Of a DNA stretch of 64,000 nucleotides, positions 1-8,803 are shown in pieces. The stretch comes from Anaerolineales bacterium. GTDB lineage: Bacteria > Chloroflexota > Anaerolineae > Anaerolineales > Villigracilaceae. Numbering within the stretch: the stretch's first letter is position 1; every line of letters starts with the position of its first letter. The notes under the pieces are model-generated. The model was not told the DNA's origin and ran no database searches. It worked only from the letters and a program-made list of their open reading frames with translations. The DNA lies in NCBI GenBank assembly GCA_030834895.1, contig JAUQXA010000033.1, positions 1-64,000 of the forward strand, given 5' to 3'. The position numbers and the translations under genes were made by a program.

Positions 1-59
1 CTTTGATCAATCTCCGCCTGATGCAACGAGTACGGCAACGCCTCAAGGCTGAACCATAA
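1..59 (+). CDS. 3' end of a gene entering from the left
   Basis: Two frames run in from the left edge and stop just before a strong terminator. One ends at TAA 57-59 with a basic tail (LINLRLMQRVRQRLKAEP); the other ends at TGA 50-52 with a Thr/Pro-rich tail. The terminator at 66-101 shows that a rightward transcript ends here. The product cannot be named from so few residues, and I cannot tell which of the two frames is real. Confidence 0.35.
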   Translation, partial: LINLRLMQRVRQRLKAEP

Positions 60-65
60 TTCCTG

Positions 66-101
66 AAACGTAATCAGTCCCTGACTGGTTACGTTTTTTT
101 T
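66..101 (+). terminator. Rho-independent terminator
   Basis: A 10-bp stem (CGTAATCAGT with ACTGGTTACG, one G-T pair) closes a 5-nt loop and is followed directly by eight T. It lies 7 nt after the stop codon at 57-59 and ends the transcript entering from the left. Confidence 0.85.
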
Positions 102-176
102 ATCCCTTTTGCGTAATCAGTCAGGACTGCTCCAACCCTCAAGCAATGGAATGAGACCCGCCACGAATGGCGTTAC

Positions 177-254
177 ATGACTTTAAGAGAAAAACTGCTA
201 CTTATTCTCGTTGTTGCTGTGCCAATCGTTGTTGCTACGATATTGCTCAAGTAA
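177..254 (+). CDS. Possible 25-residue single-span membrane peptide
   Basis: ATG 177 opens a short frame with a basic start (MTLREK) followed by about 18 hydrophobic residues ending ATILLK, which looks like one membrane helix. There is no clear ribosome binding site. The frame is open upstream to about 117, so this may be the tail of a decayed gene. It lies in a stretch of gene debris. I do not recognise it. Confidence 0.2.
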   Translation: MTLREKLLLILVVAVPIVVATILLK

Positions 255-319
255 ATAAAAAAGACCATTTAAAAAGTCTAACAGGATTTAGTGTAAAGCT
301 TTCATCATTTATCTTTCAC

Positions 320-430
320 ATGTCAAAACACATCGCCTTTCTCCGCGCCATCAACGTTGGTGGGCATACTATCAAAATGAATGCCCTGCGCAGCGTGAGC
401 ACGGTCAGGAAGCTGGCCATGTCGCTCTGA
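320..430 (+). pseudogene. Relic of a DUF1697 protein gene
   Basis: From ATG 320 the translation begins MSKHIAFLRAINVGG and continues through IKMNALR. This is the typical N-terminus of DUF1697 proteins, in which a conserved LRxINVGG motif starts the domain. Family members are about 180 residues long. Here the similarity stops after about 24 residues, and the frame ends at 430 with unrelated sequence. The rest of the gene is absent, so this is a truncated remnant. The following 100 bp contain a palindromic repeat, which may mark the deletion point. Confidence 0.6.
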
Positions 431-448
431 GGGAGCGTTTTGTGCGAC

Positions 449-484
449 CGAAGAGTCTCGCATCTTCAAGGTAGAGACTCTTCG
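449..484. repeat. Palindromic element
   Basis: A perfect 11-bp inverted repeat (CGAAGAGTCTC / GAGACTCTTCG) surrounds a 14-nt loop. It sits between the DUF1697 relic and the convergent B3/B4 gene and has no T run, so it looks more like a dispersed palindrome than a terminator. Confidence 0.6.
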
Positions 485-529
485 CCTGCCCCTTCGCTGC
501 GCTCAGGGAATCACGATGGGCGCGTGGCA

Positions 530-1237
530 CTAATCATTCAATTTTATAACGGGGTTATCCTTGCTCAAAATCCCATAACTGGTTCTTCCCCCGCAATACT
601 TCGTGACAAGCACAGCAATGTCGCCGCAAATCTGCTCGACTTCCTCATGCGTGATGGGCGGTAATGCATCCACGTTGAATTCGACGGCAGTCGTCTCTGG
701 CAGGACCAAAGTGTGCTTCGACTGTCGCCAGGTCCAGCGGCGCGTCAGCACGGTATTCCCCTCCGCGAAGATGATCTCCCCCGGGTTGGGATGCTCGACA
801 AGTTCGGTCCCAAACGGCTCGAAGATTTCGTCACCGGTTGCGAGGCGCAGGTCCATGTCAGCGGTGAGATGGTCAATGGCATGAGCGCCAATTGGGACGA
901 GATGCTGAATCGAGATCAGGTTGCCGAGGTCCACCACTTTGTTGATGGCTGGCAGCGGATCCTTTTTCAATACCCGCCGCACAAGCGCCTCCATCGACGG
1001 ACGGAACTCGCTGGGTTTGATGCCAAGCGAACGATATGCCCCGCGCCAGGATGCAATACAGGGATGCAAAAGGATGGCATCATTTGTCAACTGCTGACAG
1101 AGCACCTTTTCAGCGTCCCGCAAGTTGGTGACCAGTTCTTCGGGCGAGTCGCCGTTGACGATGTCGTGCGCGATAATAATTCCCCGCCGATACGCGGGGA
1201 ATTTTGAAAACACATCGGTGGAAACTTTGATATTAAT
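530..1237 (-). CDS. B3/B4 tRNA-binding-domain protein
   Basis: The roughly 235-residue product resembles stand-alone proteins made of the B3/B4 domain, which in the beta subunit of phenylalanyl-tRNA synthetase belongs to the tRNA-recognition/editing part. Typical features are FSKFPAYRRGIIIAHD at the start, SWRGAYRSLGIKP in the middle, and a central stretch with LGNLISIQHLVPIGAHAID. The exact role of such proteins is not established. The start is unclear. Homology begins at about INIKVST, and no ATG fits there. An ATT at 1237 overlaps the stop of the upstream iorAB gene, and a GTG at 1213 is the next usual start codon. Translation is probably coupled to iorAB. The gene ends next to the relic region. 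Confidence 0.8.
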   Translation of the reverse strand: MNIKVSTDVFSKFPAYRRGIIIAHDIVNGDSPEELVTNLRDAEKVLCQQLTNDAILLHPCIASWRGAYRSLGIKPSEFRPSMEALVRRVLKKDPLPAINKVVDLGNLISIQHLVPIGAHAIDHLTADMDLRLATGDEIFEPFGTELVEHPNPGEIIFAEGNTVLTRRWTWRQSKHTLVLPETTAVEFNVDALPPITHEEVEQICGDIAVLVTKYCGGRTSYGILSKDNPVIKLND

Positions 1238-3740
1238 AAGCCATCTCCATGAATTGACGTCCCGCGTTGAAGGCGACGTAATTTGCAGCCCAAACGATGG
1301 GTTTGGAATTGGCTTTCTTGAGCGCGGCAAGCCACATCTCAGGCGGGAAGGTGTTGAAAGGCGGCAGGGTGCTCAAAATTCCCATCATCACCACATTGGC
1401 AGTGCGTCCGCTGCGGTCACCCAATTCGAGCGCCTTGCCCAACACATCCACTTCGACCACATGATACGGGCTGAGGCAGGCGTGGATTTGCTCGTCGGTC
1501 GGGTATTGGTCTTCGGGTAGTCCCTGCGGGATGATCTTCGTATCCGCCAGCACAACCGTCCCGCCAGGCTTGAGCATTTCCAGAAATTCCGGGCGCAACA
1601 CTTCGCTCTTTTCCATCACGATCAGGCAGTCCGCCGTACCGGGCAACAGCACCGGGCTGGACACGTTTCCACAGGCGAAGGTGCTGATCACCGGTCCGCC
1701 CATCTGCGCCATGCCATGCGTCTCGCCCTTGATGATGTTCTTTTCGTCATACCCGGCAATGGATGCCAGCTTCGACAGCACGCTGCCGAAGAACAGGTTG
1801 CCCTGTCCGCCCACGCCGCGGATGGCAAGCGAAAGCCTGGCGGGGAAGTTTTCCTTCGGGACGGCGGGAATCATGATCTCCTGCGGTGGTTCGGCCAACA
1901 CCGGCGCGGAGGGCAGGTTTAGGTCTTTCAAGTCCACCGCTTTGAGGACGTTGTACGGGCAGGATTGGGCGCAGGCTGGAGCGGATCCGCCGCAACCGGT
2001 GCACAGGTTATTGACGACGGGAATCCCATTTTCGTCGAGTTCGATGCCAGGGCAGATCAGGCAGACGTTGCACTTTTTGCAGGCTTCGGGTTCGACAAAC
2101 ACACGCTGGCTGCTGGCTGGGACTTTCTGCACACAAACCCCGTCGTTGACCACGAGCGTGGTGAAGACGCCGTTTGCCGCATCCGCCAGCGCAGCCTTGA
2201 GCGACTTGCGCACGTTCTTCTTGTCGTATGCTCCAACGGTCACGACCTTTGCGCCATGCGCCTTGAGCGTCTCAGGCAGGTCAAAGCGTATCTTTTCGCC
2301 AGCCATGTTTTCGGGCGAAGTTGGCGAGGATTGTCCGCCGGTCATGGCGGTCCAAGAATTATCCAAAATCACCTTCACGCCCGGCACATTACGGTAGACA
2401 GCGTTGCGTGTGGCGTCGAGTCCGCTGTGACATTCAGTCCCGTCGCCGATGAGGCTGATACAGCGCCCAGCCTGTTCCGGGCGGGACGTCACATAGCCGA
2501 TGCGCTCGGCTTCACTCGCGCCCATCGCCAAGCCGGTATCGAGCGCGTTCATGAAATACAACAGGGTGTTGCAGCCGATGTCACCGAATACAACGTCAAT
2601 CGCCTTCTTCTTTTTCTGCAGGGCAATTTCTTCCGCAAACAGGCGGTAGGGGCAGCCCGCGCAAATCACCGGCGGACGCGGAATCGGCACGGCGTTCTGC
2701 TTCTGCTCGTGGCGGATCAAGCCCAATTTTTCAGCGACCAGCGCCGGGCTCCATTCGGTCAACTTGCTGAAATGTTCCTTGCCGTCCACCTTGAATCCCA
2801 TGTTCTCGACGACTTCCTGCAAGTAGCGGTAGCCGTCCTCGATGACGAAAATCTGCCCGTGGATCGACTCGCAGAAAGCGCGGATCAATTTCATGGGCAG
2901 CGGATTGGTAAACGCAAGCGAGAGGATGTCGATGTCCGCGCCGAGGGTTTCCTTCACCTCGCGCACGTACATATCGCCAATCCCGTAGGTAATCACGCCG
3001 ACCTTGCCCGACCCCTTTTCCCATTTGTTGAGCGGGCTTTCCTCGACCATCTTCACTAGCGCGGGCATCCGCTCGGACATGACCACATCGTAATTTTTCC
3101 GCGCTACGTTGGGCAGCACGTTGAAGGATTTGAGGCTTTCCGGCATCTGCACCGGTTCGCGTTTTTGAAGCGGCATCAGGTGGATCAACCCTTCGCTGTG
3201 ACACAGATTTCCATTGGGCATCACCACTACCTGGGTTCTGTAGGCGCGGGAGATTTCAGCGGCGAGGGCGGCGGACTCGTGCATCTCCTGGTGGTTGCGC
3301 GGCTCGAAGACCGGCACGAAACAACTCTTGAACAAATAACGCGGGTCAATCGTGTGCTGGGTGGAACTGGGAGTGAAGTCGCTGGCGATGTAATAGACCA
3401 GTGCGCCGCGCTCCAAAACGAACAACGCGCCGCTAGTGAAGATATCGCCCGCCTGGAAGAGACCGGGAATCTTCATGGTGACCACGCAGTCCCGTCCCGC
3501 CATCGAATGTCCATGCCCGACAGCGGATGCAACCGCCTCGTTGACCGACCAGCCAACCTTGATCAAATCCTGAACATTCGCCAACCCCTTGTCGATCACC
3601 TCGGAACTTGGCGTGCCCGGATAACCGTCCGCCGCATGGAGTCCACCGCGCACACACCCAGTGGCGAATGCCATATTACCCTGTAAAATTTCGGCTTGCC
3701 CGGCTGGAGCTTCACACAACTGTCTGACAGAATTCTTCAT
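1233..3740 (-). CDS. iorAB: Indolepyruvate:ferredoxin oxidoreductase, fused alpha and beta subunits
   Basis: This enzyme oxidatively decarboxylates aryl pyruvates from aromatic amino acids to aryl-acetyl-CoA and reduces ferredoxin. The 835-residue chain has, in order, an N-terminal pyrimidine-binding domain (YPGTPSSEV near residue 40), a TPP-binding domain (GDIGCNTLLYF near 385, then LIGDGTECHSG), a two-cluster ferredoxin segment (CKKCNVCLICP near 552 and CTGCGGSAPACAQSCP), and from about 638 the gamma-type domain normally encoded by iorB (IRGVGGQGNLFFG, GETHGMAQMGG). In most archaea and bacteria the two subunits are separate genes. The start at 3740 is preceded by AGGAG at good spacing. The small downstream B3/B4 gene overlaps the stop. 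Confidence 0.95.
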   Translation of the reverse strand: MKNSVRQLCEAPAGQAEILQGNMAFATGCVRGGLHAADGYPGTPSSEVIDKGLANVQDLIKVGWSVNEAVASAVGHGHSMAGRDCVVTMKIPGLFQAGDIFTSGALFVLERGALVYYIASDFTPSSTQHTIDPRYLFKSCFVPVFEPRNHQEMHESAALAAEISRAYRTQVVVMPNGNLCHSEGLIHLMPLQKREPVQMPESLKSFNVLPNVARKNYDVVMSERMPALVKMVEESPLNKWEKGSGKVGVITYGIGDMYVREVKETLGADIDILSLAFTNPLPMKLIRAFCESIHGQIFVIEDGYRYLQEVVENMGFKVDGKEHFSKLTEWSPALVAEKLGLIRHEQKQNAVPIPRPPVICAGCPYRLFAEEIALQKKKKAIDVVFGDIGCNTLLYFMNALDTGLAMGASEAERIGYVTSRPEQAGRCISLIGDGTECHSGLDATRNAVYRNVPGVKVILDNSWTAMTGGQSSPTSPENMAGEKIRFDLPETLKAHGAKVVTVGAYDKKNVRKSLKAALADAANGVFTTLVVNDGVCVQKVPASSQRVFVEPEACKKCNVCLICPGIELDENGIPVVNNLCTGCGGSAPACAQSCPYNVLKAVDLKDLNLPSAPVLAEPPQEIMIPAVPKENFPARLSLAIRGVGGQGNLFFGSVLSKLASIAGYDEKNIIKGETHGMAQMGGPVISTFACGNVSSPVLLPGTADCLIVMEKSEVLRPEFLEMLKPGGTVVLADTKIIPQGLPEDQYPTDEQIHACLSPYHVVEVDVLGKALELGDRSGRTANVVMMGILSTLPPFNTFPPEMWLAALKKANSKPIVWAANYVAFNAGRQFMEMAY

Positions 3741-3994
3741 TTGTCGTCTCCTGAATAAATTTTTGGGAAGCAATTGCGATAATTTTACCTCCCGTATGGC
3801 TCTACCAAATGGAACTTACGCTTAATCTTGTCTGTCAATCTTCATGAATTTGGGCAGATTGGCATAAATTCGCGGATTTTTTGGCTTTGAGACAACCATC
3901 TTATCCCCTGCCAACCACCTCCGTCGAGTCCGCATTTTATGTTACACTCGCCTCCCAACCATTCACTATTCTCCATTTTCTACTCCCTGAATTC

Positions 3995-5233
3995 ATGACC
4001 AGACTCAAACACCTCTTCAACGAATATCCGCGCCAATACTGGTTGATGATCGTCGGCATCATCATCAGCACCGCAGGCGGAAGCATGATCTGGCCCTTCA
4101 TGCTCATCTATGCCAGCGGAAAACTCGACCTGCCGCTCAGCACGGTGGCAACGCTCATCTCCATCAACGCCGGCACGGGACTCTTCGCCTCCATTATTGC
4201 AGGTTTCCTTGCGGACAAAATCGGGCGCAAGGTCATCATGATTTTCAGCCTCGCACTGAACGGAGTCGCCTATTTCTTCATGATGAGCGCCGAGACCTAT
4301 CCGCAATTTGCGATATTGATGGTCCTCATCGGCTTATCGAACCCGCTCTACCAGGTCGGCGCGGACGCCATGCTTGCAGACATGATTCCCAGCGAAAAGC
4401 GCACCGACGCCTATGCCATCAACCGCATCGCCAACAATGCCGCCTTCGGCATCGGTCCAGCCGTGGGCGGGTTCCTTGCGGGACGGGATTACAGCCTCGC
4501 CTTCATTGGGGCGGGATCGGGCTTCATCATCTACAGTCTGCTGCTTTTCTTTCTCGCGCGCGAGACCCTCGACAAAACTGTCAGCGGGGAAACAGCCATC
4601 CACTCGGCAGACCAGCAATCATTCATAAAAGACCTCTTGCGCATGTTAGGGGATAAAGCCTATTTGGCATTCGTTGCCCTTATGGCAATCGGTCTCACCG
4701 CCCCCACCATGTTATGGATACTGATGCCCATCTACGCCAAGACCAACTTCGGCATCCACGAAGCGCAATATGGCTGGATTCCCACCACCAACGCCATGAT
4801 GTGCGTCTTTGTGCAGTACGCCGTCACATCCATCACACGGCGATACAAAACCCTGCCCGTCATGGCGGCGGGCATGTTCATTTATGCGCTCGGCGTCGGC
4901 AGCGTGGCATTGATGACTGGCTTCTGGGGCTTCTGGCTGAGCATGGTCATCCTGACCTTTGGCGAATTGACCATCGTCCCGACTGCCAGCAAATACGTGG
5001 CGGACATCGCCCCCGCCGACATGCGCGGCAGGTACATGTCCGTTTACTGGTTCGGCTGGGGCTTCGCCCGCGCCTGTGCCCCGCTCATCGGCGGATTTCT
5101 CAACGACAACCTCTTTCCACAGGCCATTTGGATCGGGGGAATCACCATCGGCATGACCAGCACCCTCGGCTTGATCCTGCTCAACAACCTGACCAAATCC
5201 CGAGCCGCGCTACGCGTCTCCGCTGAAAGTTGA
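3995..5233 (+). CDS. MFS transporter
   Basis: The 412-residue product is a polytopic membrane protein of the major facilitator superfamily with about 12 predicted spans. After the second span it carries the loop motif GFLADKIGRKVIM (motif A). A repeated proline/glycine-rich segment, IGPAVGGFLAG, follows in the fifth span region, as in drug:proton antiporters. The start MTRLKHLFNEYPRQYW at 3995 fits the usual short cytoplasmic N-terminus; the longer frame upstream (from 3881) has no family-like sequence. The substrate cannot be told. The gene stands alone between the divergent iorAB gene and the capA-like gene. Confidence 0.9.
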   Translation: MTRLKHLFNEYPRQYWLMIVGIIISTAGGSMIWPFMLIYASGKLDLPLSTVATLISINAGTGLFASIIAGFLADKIGRKVIMIFSLALNGVAYFFMMSAETYPQFAILMVLIGLSNPLYQVGADAMLADMIPSEKRTDAYAINRIANNAAFGIGPAVGGFLAGRDYSLAFIGAGSGFIIYSLLLFFLARETLDKTVSGETAIHSADQQSFIKDLLRMLGDKAYLAFVALMAIGLTAPTMLWILMPIYAKTNFGIHEAQYGWIPTTNAMMCVFVQYAVTSITRRYKTLPVMAAGMFIYALGVGSVALMTGFWGFWLSMVILTFGELTIVPTASKYVADIAPADMRGRYMSVYWFGWGFARACAPLIGGFLNDNLFPQAIWIGGITIGMTSTLGLILLNNLTKSRAALRVSAES

Positions 5234-5357
5234 TCGTCAAAACCAAACCTTGCAACCGGCTTATAGTTTTTCTTTTGCCCTCTAAAAATCCTATTTTGAA
5301 TTAAAATTATTAATAGAATTTTCACATTCCACGCCATACCAACAAGGTGAATGGGCA

Positions 5358-6482
5358 ATGCGACAAACCATACAACGTCTAAGGGTTTTGGTCGTGCTGG
5401 TGTTTTTGGGGACATTCATCGGCGAGACAATGCGCTCCAGAGCTATTCAGGCTCGGGAGGCGCCCCCGCCCGCCCCAGGTATGCCCGTCACAGCAACTCC
5501 GTCAATTCCTGAAATATCCACCCCCTCCATCCCGCCCGCCCTCCCACGGACACGCATCCTTTTTACGGGGGACATCAACCTCGGGCGCTGTGTCGCCGAG
5601 CGGGCCATCATCTCGGAAGCCTACACAGGCAACTACAACTATCCCTTTGAATTCGTCGCGGAGGAATTGCGCACCGCTGACATCACCGTCGGCAGTCTTG
5701 ATGGGTCGCTCTCGGACGAGTCCGATCCCATGCCTTGCCCAGAAAGCATGAACTTGATCGGTCCAGCCCGCATGGTGGAAGGCTTGCAATTCGCCGGCTT
5801 CGATGTAATGACCATCGCGACCAACCACGTCAAGGATTGCGGGGAGAAGGGCTTCAGTTGCGATGAAAAATCACTGCTTGACACGGTGAACTCGCTCAAA
5901 ACAGTGGGCATTCAGCCGACAGGGGCGGGGAACACATTATTTGATTCGCGCGCGCCTGCCATTGTGGAGCGCAACGGCATCCGTTTCGCGTTTCTGGGAA
6001 TCAATCAAATCGATCCAAGGGTCTGGGCAACAGAGAATACCCCCGGCACCGCGCCCCTTTCCGATGCACATGTTGAAATCGTCAAAGGAGAGATCAACGC
6101 AGCCAGGCAAATTGCGGATGTGGTGATTGTCCTGCCGCATTGGGGACCCGAATATGAGATCAATCCACAGGACGTTCAACGGGGCTGGGCGCAGGAATTC
6201 ATTGAGGCAGGCGCATCGCTTGTGGTTGGCAATCACCCCCATATCATCCAGCCAATGGAGGTCTTTTCGGATAAATTGGTTTTTTATTCGTTGGGAAATT
6301 TTGTCTTTGACCAGGAACAGGACTATCAGCGTGAAAGCATCGTAGTTGAGGTCAACTTCACCGGCGCGGAGATCGAAAGCTGGCGGCTGCACCCCGCAAA
6401 GGTCAACTACTACACCTATCAAGCTGGCTGGGCAGATGAAATAGAGGCTGGCAAAATTTTGGCAAAAGCAGTGGGGAATTGA
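5358..6482 (+). CDS. CapA-family metallophosphatase-like exported protein
   Basis: The 374-residue product belongs to the CapA/PgsA family, named for poly-gamma-glutamate capsule synthesis and related to calcineurin-like phosphatases. An N-terminal membrane anchor or signal (VLVVLVFLGTFIG) is followed by a Pro/Thr-rich linker to about residue 65. The domain then shows GDINLGR, ATNHVKDCG, LPHWGPEY, VGNHPHIIQPMEVF and YSLGNFVFDQ, all characteristic metal-site segments. The usual NLEG motif is changed to SLDG. There are no other capsule genes nearby, so a role in capsule synthesis is not supported; a cell-surface hydrolase is the safe reading. The start is preceded by AAGGTG. Confidence 0.88.
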   Translation: MRQTIQRLRVLVVLVFLGTFIGETMRSRAIQAREAPPPAPGMPVTATPSIPEISTPSIPPALPRTRILFTGDINLGRCVAERAIISEAYTGNYNYPFEFVAEELRTADITVGSLDGSLSDESDPMPCPESMNLIGPARMVEGLQFAGFDVMTIATNHVKDCGEKGFSCDEKSLLDTVNSLKTVGIQPTGAGNTLFDSRAPAIVERNGIRFAFLGINQIDPRVWATENTPGTAPLSDAHVEIVKGEINAARQIADVVIVLPHWGPEYEINPQDVQRGWAQEFIEAGASLVVGNHPHIIQPMEVFSDKLVFYSLGNFVFDQEQDYQRESIVVEVNFTGAEIESWRLHPAKVNYYTYQAGWADEIEAGKILAKAVGN

Positions 6483-6489
6483 CCAAGGA

Positions 6490-7089
6490 TTATTTGTGTT
6501 TTTCCAGCATCGTTTCCAGGTTTTTCTTAACCTCTGTCCATTCTGTATCCAACACACTATAAAATACCGAATCGCGGATGCGTCCATCGGGTAGGATCAT
6601 GTGATTGCGCAAAATGCCTTCCTTCTTTGCACCGATACGTTCGATTGCCCGCTGTGAGCGTTCGTTGAGTGAGTCCGCCTTGAGCTGTACGCGGATGACC
6701 TTGAGCGTTTCGAAAGCATAAGTCATCAACAGGTATTTGCATTCGGTGTTGACCGCCGTGCGTTGGAATTCCAGCCCGTACCAAGTGCCGCCAATCTCCA
6801 GCCCTCGATCTTTCGGCATCATGTTCATGTAGCGCGTCGCGCCCGCCACCCGTCCGCTGGCGAGGTGGATGACGGCAAACGGGACGTCGGTCCCCTGTTT
6901 TGCTCGCCTCAGCATTTCCTGCACCCATCCTCTTATATCTGCTTCGGTGTTGATGTCACCGTAGACCATGAAACGCCAGAAATCCTGTCCCATGCCAATC
7001 TGTGCAAGATGCGGAACATGCGCTTCGCTCAACGACTCTAGTCGAACATGTTTACCAGTTAAAGTAATGGGGGTGGTCCAATCAGTCAT
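6490..7089 (-). CDS. GNAT family N-acetyltransferase (RimJ/RimL type)
   Basis: The 199-residue product has the layout of RimJ/RimL-like acetyltransferases: an N-terminal substrate segment (LTGKHVRLESLSEAH), a central strand pair (FAVIHLASGRVAGATRYMNM) and EIGGTWYGLEFQRTAVNTE. The acetyl-CoA region follows, with a helix ending in NERSQRAIERIGAKKEGILR. Members acetylate protein N-termini, aminoglycosides or small amines; the substrate here is unknown. GGGAG lies 6 nt upstream of the ATG. It is convergent with the capA-like gene (7 nt between stops) and downstream of murE in the same direction. Confidence 0.9.
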   Translation of the reverse strand: MTDWTTPITLTGKHVRLESLSEAHVPHLAQIGMGQDFWRFMVYGDINTEADIRGWVQEMLRRAKQGTDVPFAVIHLASGRVAGATRYMNMMPKDRGLEIGGTWYGLEFQRTAVNTECKYLLMTYAFETLKVIRVQLKADSLNERSQRAIERIGAKKEGILRNHMILPDGRIRDSVFYSVLDTEWTEVKKNLETMLEKHK

Positions 7090-7119
7090 TTGCTGCTCCC
7101 AAAAAGTTCGTTTTATTCT

Positions 7120-8688
7120 TTATCCCTTCAGCCACTCTTCTTCGCTCTTATCCTGCGAAGGGAGATATGGCATCTTTTCACCTTCGATGCCCAAGAATTC
7201 TGCAAGGGCAGCGCGCATGGCTGTGCGGTCATCCCACAGGTACTCGGTCTTGCCGAAGCACATGGATTGCTCGTGACCTTTCCCGCACGAGAGGACGATG
7301 TCACCTTCTTTTGCCAAACGGATGGCAAAACGGATTGCCTCGCCCCGGTCTGGAACTCGCCAAAAGGTCTCCCCTTCCACCCCACCCTTTGACCTGGCTC
7401 CTGCCGCCATTTCTTCGAGAATTCCATTCAGCGATTCGGTGCGCGGGTCTTCGGCGGTCAACACCGAGAAGTCAGCCAGTTCGGCGGAAATCTCCGCCAT
7501 CATGCGGCGCTTTTCCTTGTCACGCAGTCCCGCCGAGCCGAAGATTGAGATCACCCGTCCCTTGGTCATCTTCCTTGCGGCTTCCAATGTCACCTTCAAA
7601 GCGTTGGGCGTGTGAGCAAAGTCCACGATGGCGGTGAAGTTTTGACCGAGATCAATGGGCTGCATCCTGCCTGGGATGCCGTCCAGCGAGGCAATTCCGC
7701 GCGCGGCGGTATCGGGGTCAATGCCCAAACAACCGTAGACGGCGGCAGTCAGCGCGGCGAGGCAGTTCGAGACGTTGTATTCTCCAACCAAATTACTCGA
7801 TGTGTTTACGCGAAAATCTTTGGAGACAGCCGTAAACTCGATCCCTGATGAACTGTATTTGGCATCCATAGCACGGACATCGGCTCCCCCACCCAAGCCG
7901 TAACTCAGCTTCGGGGTTTTGACAAAATCATTCAGGAAGTCAAACGACTGGTCATCGCGGTTGATGACTGCCAGACGCGGGTTTCCCATCGGTTTGGGAC
8001 GTGTGACTTCCAAACTGGAAAACAGGCGGGCTTTGGCGGCGCGATAGTTTTCATAACTGCCATGCTCATCCATATGCTCGTGTGTGATGTTTGTGACCAC
8101 AGCCACGTCGAACTCACAGGCATCCACTCGATGCTGGGACCAGCCGTGGGACGTAGTCTCCAGCACAACGTGAGTCAAGCCCGCATCCACCATCCGCGCA
8201 AGATAAGCCTGCACGTCGTGCGCGTCGGGCGTGGTGACGTGGAATCCCGTGTCCAGCACTTCGTCGCCAATCACTGCATTGACGGTGGAAATCATCCCCG
8301 CGCGAATCCCAGCGGAGACAAGGGCTTTGTAAAGCAGGTTGCTGGTGGTGGTTTTGCCGTCCGTGCCTGTGACGCCGATCACCGTCAGCTTGCGGGCGGG
8401 GAAACCGTAAAACGCCGCCGCCAGCCAGGTGAGCGCTTGACGTGGATTTTCCAAACCAATATAGGTCGGGCTTCCAGCCCGACCTACTTCGCCAATTACT
8501 GCCGCCGCGCCATTCTCGATTGCCTTTGGAATATAGTTGTGCCCGTCTGTGGAGCCGCCACGCATAGCGACGAACAGATACCCAGGCTTGACCGCGCGGC
8601 TGTCGATGGCAATGCCTTTGAGTTCCACGTTGGGGATGTTTTGTGGGACGGGAAAGGGGAAGTCAATGAAGAGGTCTTTGAGTTGCAT
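7120..8688 (-). CDS. murE: UDP-MurNAc-tripeptide synthetase MurE
   Basis: MurE adds the third residue of the peptidoglycan stem peptide to UDP-MurNAc-L-Ala-D-Glu in the cytoplasm. The 522-residue chain has the three Mur ligase domains, with the ATP loop GVTGTDGKTTTSNLL, the catalytic region TTPDAHDVQAYLARM and TSHGWSQHRVDACEFDVAVVTN, the hinge DFAHTPNALKVTLEA and the C-terminal EDPRTESLN. Classical DAP-adding enzymes carry DNPR at the last motif, so the third residue (DAP, Lys or Orn) is uncertain. A segment GRAGSPTY in the first domain is encoded by a palindromic DNA element and is probably an in-frame insertion. CGGAG precedes the ATG. Confidence 0.95.
   Translation of the reverse strand: MQLKDLFIDFPFPVPQNIPNVELKGIAIDSRAVKPGYLFVAMRGGSTDGHNYIPKAIENGAAAVIGEVGRAGSPTYIGLENPRQALTWLAAAFYGFPARKLTVIGVTGTDGKTTTSNLLYKALVSAGIRAGMISTVNAVIGDEVLDTGFHVTTPDAHDVQAYLARMVDAGLTHVVLETTSHGWSQHRVDACEFDVAVVTNITHEHMDEHGSYENYRAAKARLFSSLEVTRPKPMGNPRLAVINRDDQSFDFLNDFVKTPKLSYGLGGGADVRAMDAKYSSSGIEFTAVSKDFRVNTSSNLVGEYNVSNCLAALTAAVYGCLGIDPDTAARGIASLDGIPGRMQPIDLGQNFTAIVDFAHTPNALKVTLEAARKMTKGRVISIFGSAGLRDKEKRRMMAEISAELADFSVLTAEDPRTESLNGILEEMAAGARSKGGVEGETFWRVPDRGEAIRFAIRLAKEGDIVLSCGKGHEQSMCFGKTEYLWDDRTAMRAALAEFLGIEGEKMPYLPSQDKSEEEWLKG
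8462..8486. repeat. Palindromic element inserted inside murE
   Basis: A perfect 11-bp inverted repeat (TAGGTCGGGCT / AGCCCGACCTA) with a 3-nt loop lies within the murE coding region. It encodes GRAGSPTY in frame. Its style matches the short intergenic palindromes elsewhere in the window, for example at 57163-57193. Confidence 0.7.
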
Positions 8689-8703
8689 GTATCTCCGTAG
8701 CTC

Positions 8704-8740
8704 AGACTTCGGAAGTCTTCGAGACTTCCGAAGTCTTTTT
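8704..8740. terminator. Stem-loop between atpFH and murE
   Basis: A perfect 14-bp stem (AGACTTCGGAAGTC / GACTTCCGAAGTCT) closes a 5-nt loop and is followed by T4 on the plus strand. It lies just upstream of murE and downstream of the leftward ATP synthase operon. It may terminate residual transcription or be a dispersed palindrome. Confidence 0.6.
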
Positions 8741-8748
8741 GGTTAAAT

Positions 8749-8786
8749 CAAAAAGGGTCTTGGTAATTTTACCAAAACCCTTTTTG
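8749..8786 (-). terminator. Terminator of the F0 operon
   Basis: An 18-bp inverted repeat with one mismatch (CAAAAAGGGTCTTGGTAA and its partner) and a 2-nt loop lies 18 nt after the stop of atpFH. Read leftward it ends in CCCTTTTTG, which fits a rho-independent terminator. It marks the end of the operon without any F1 gene. Confidence 0.8.
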
Positions 8787-8803
8787 AAAACAAATTGCCT
8801 GTC

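Noticed and set aside
1238..1330. ATG 1330 as the start of the B3/B4 protein.
   Set aside because: It would overlap iorAB by 98 nt, and the extra residues are the out-of-frame reading of the conserved IorB end.
3881..3994. Earlier start of the first MFS gene at 3881.
   Set aside because: The 38 extra residues do not resemble the family and contain promoter-like AT-rich sequence; MTRLKHLFNEY is a normal start.
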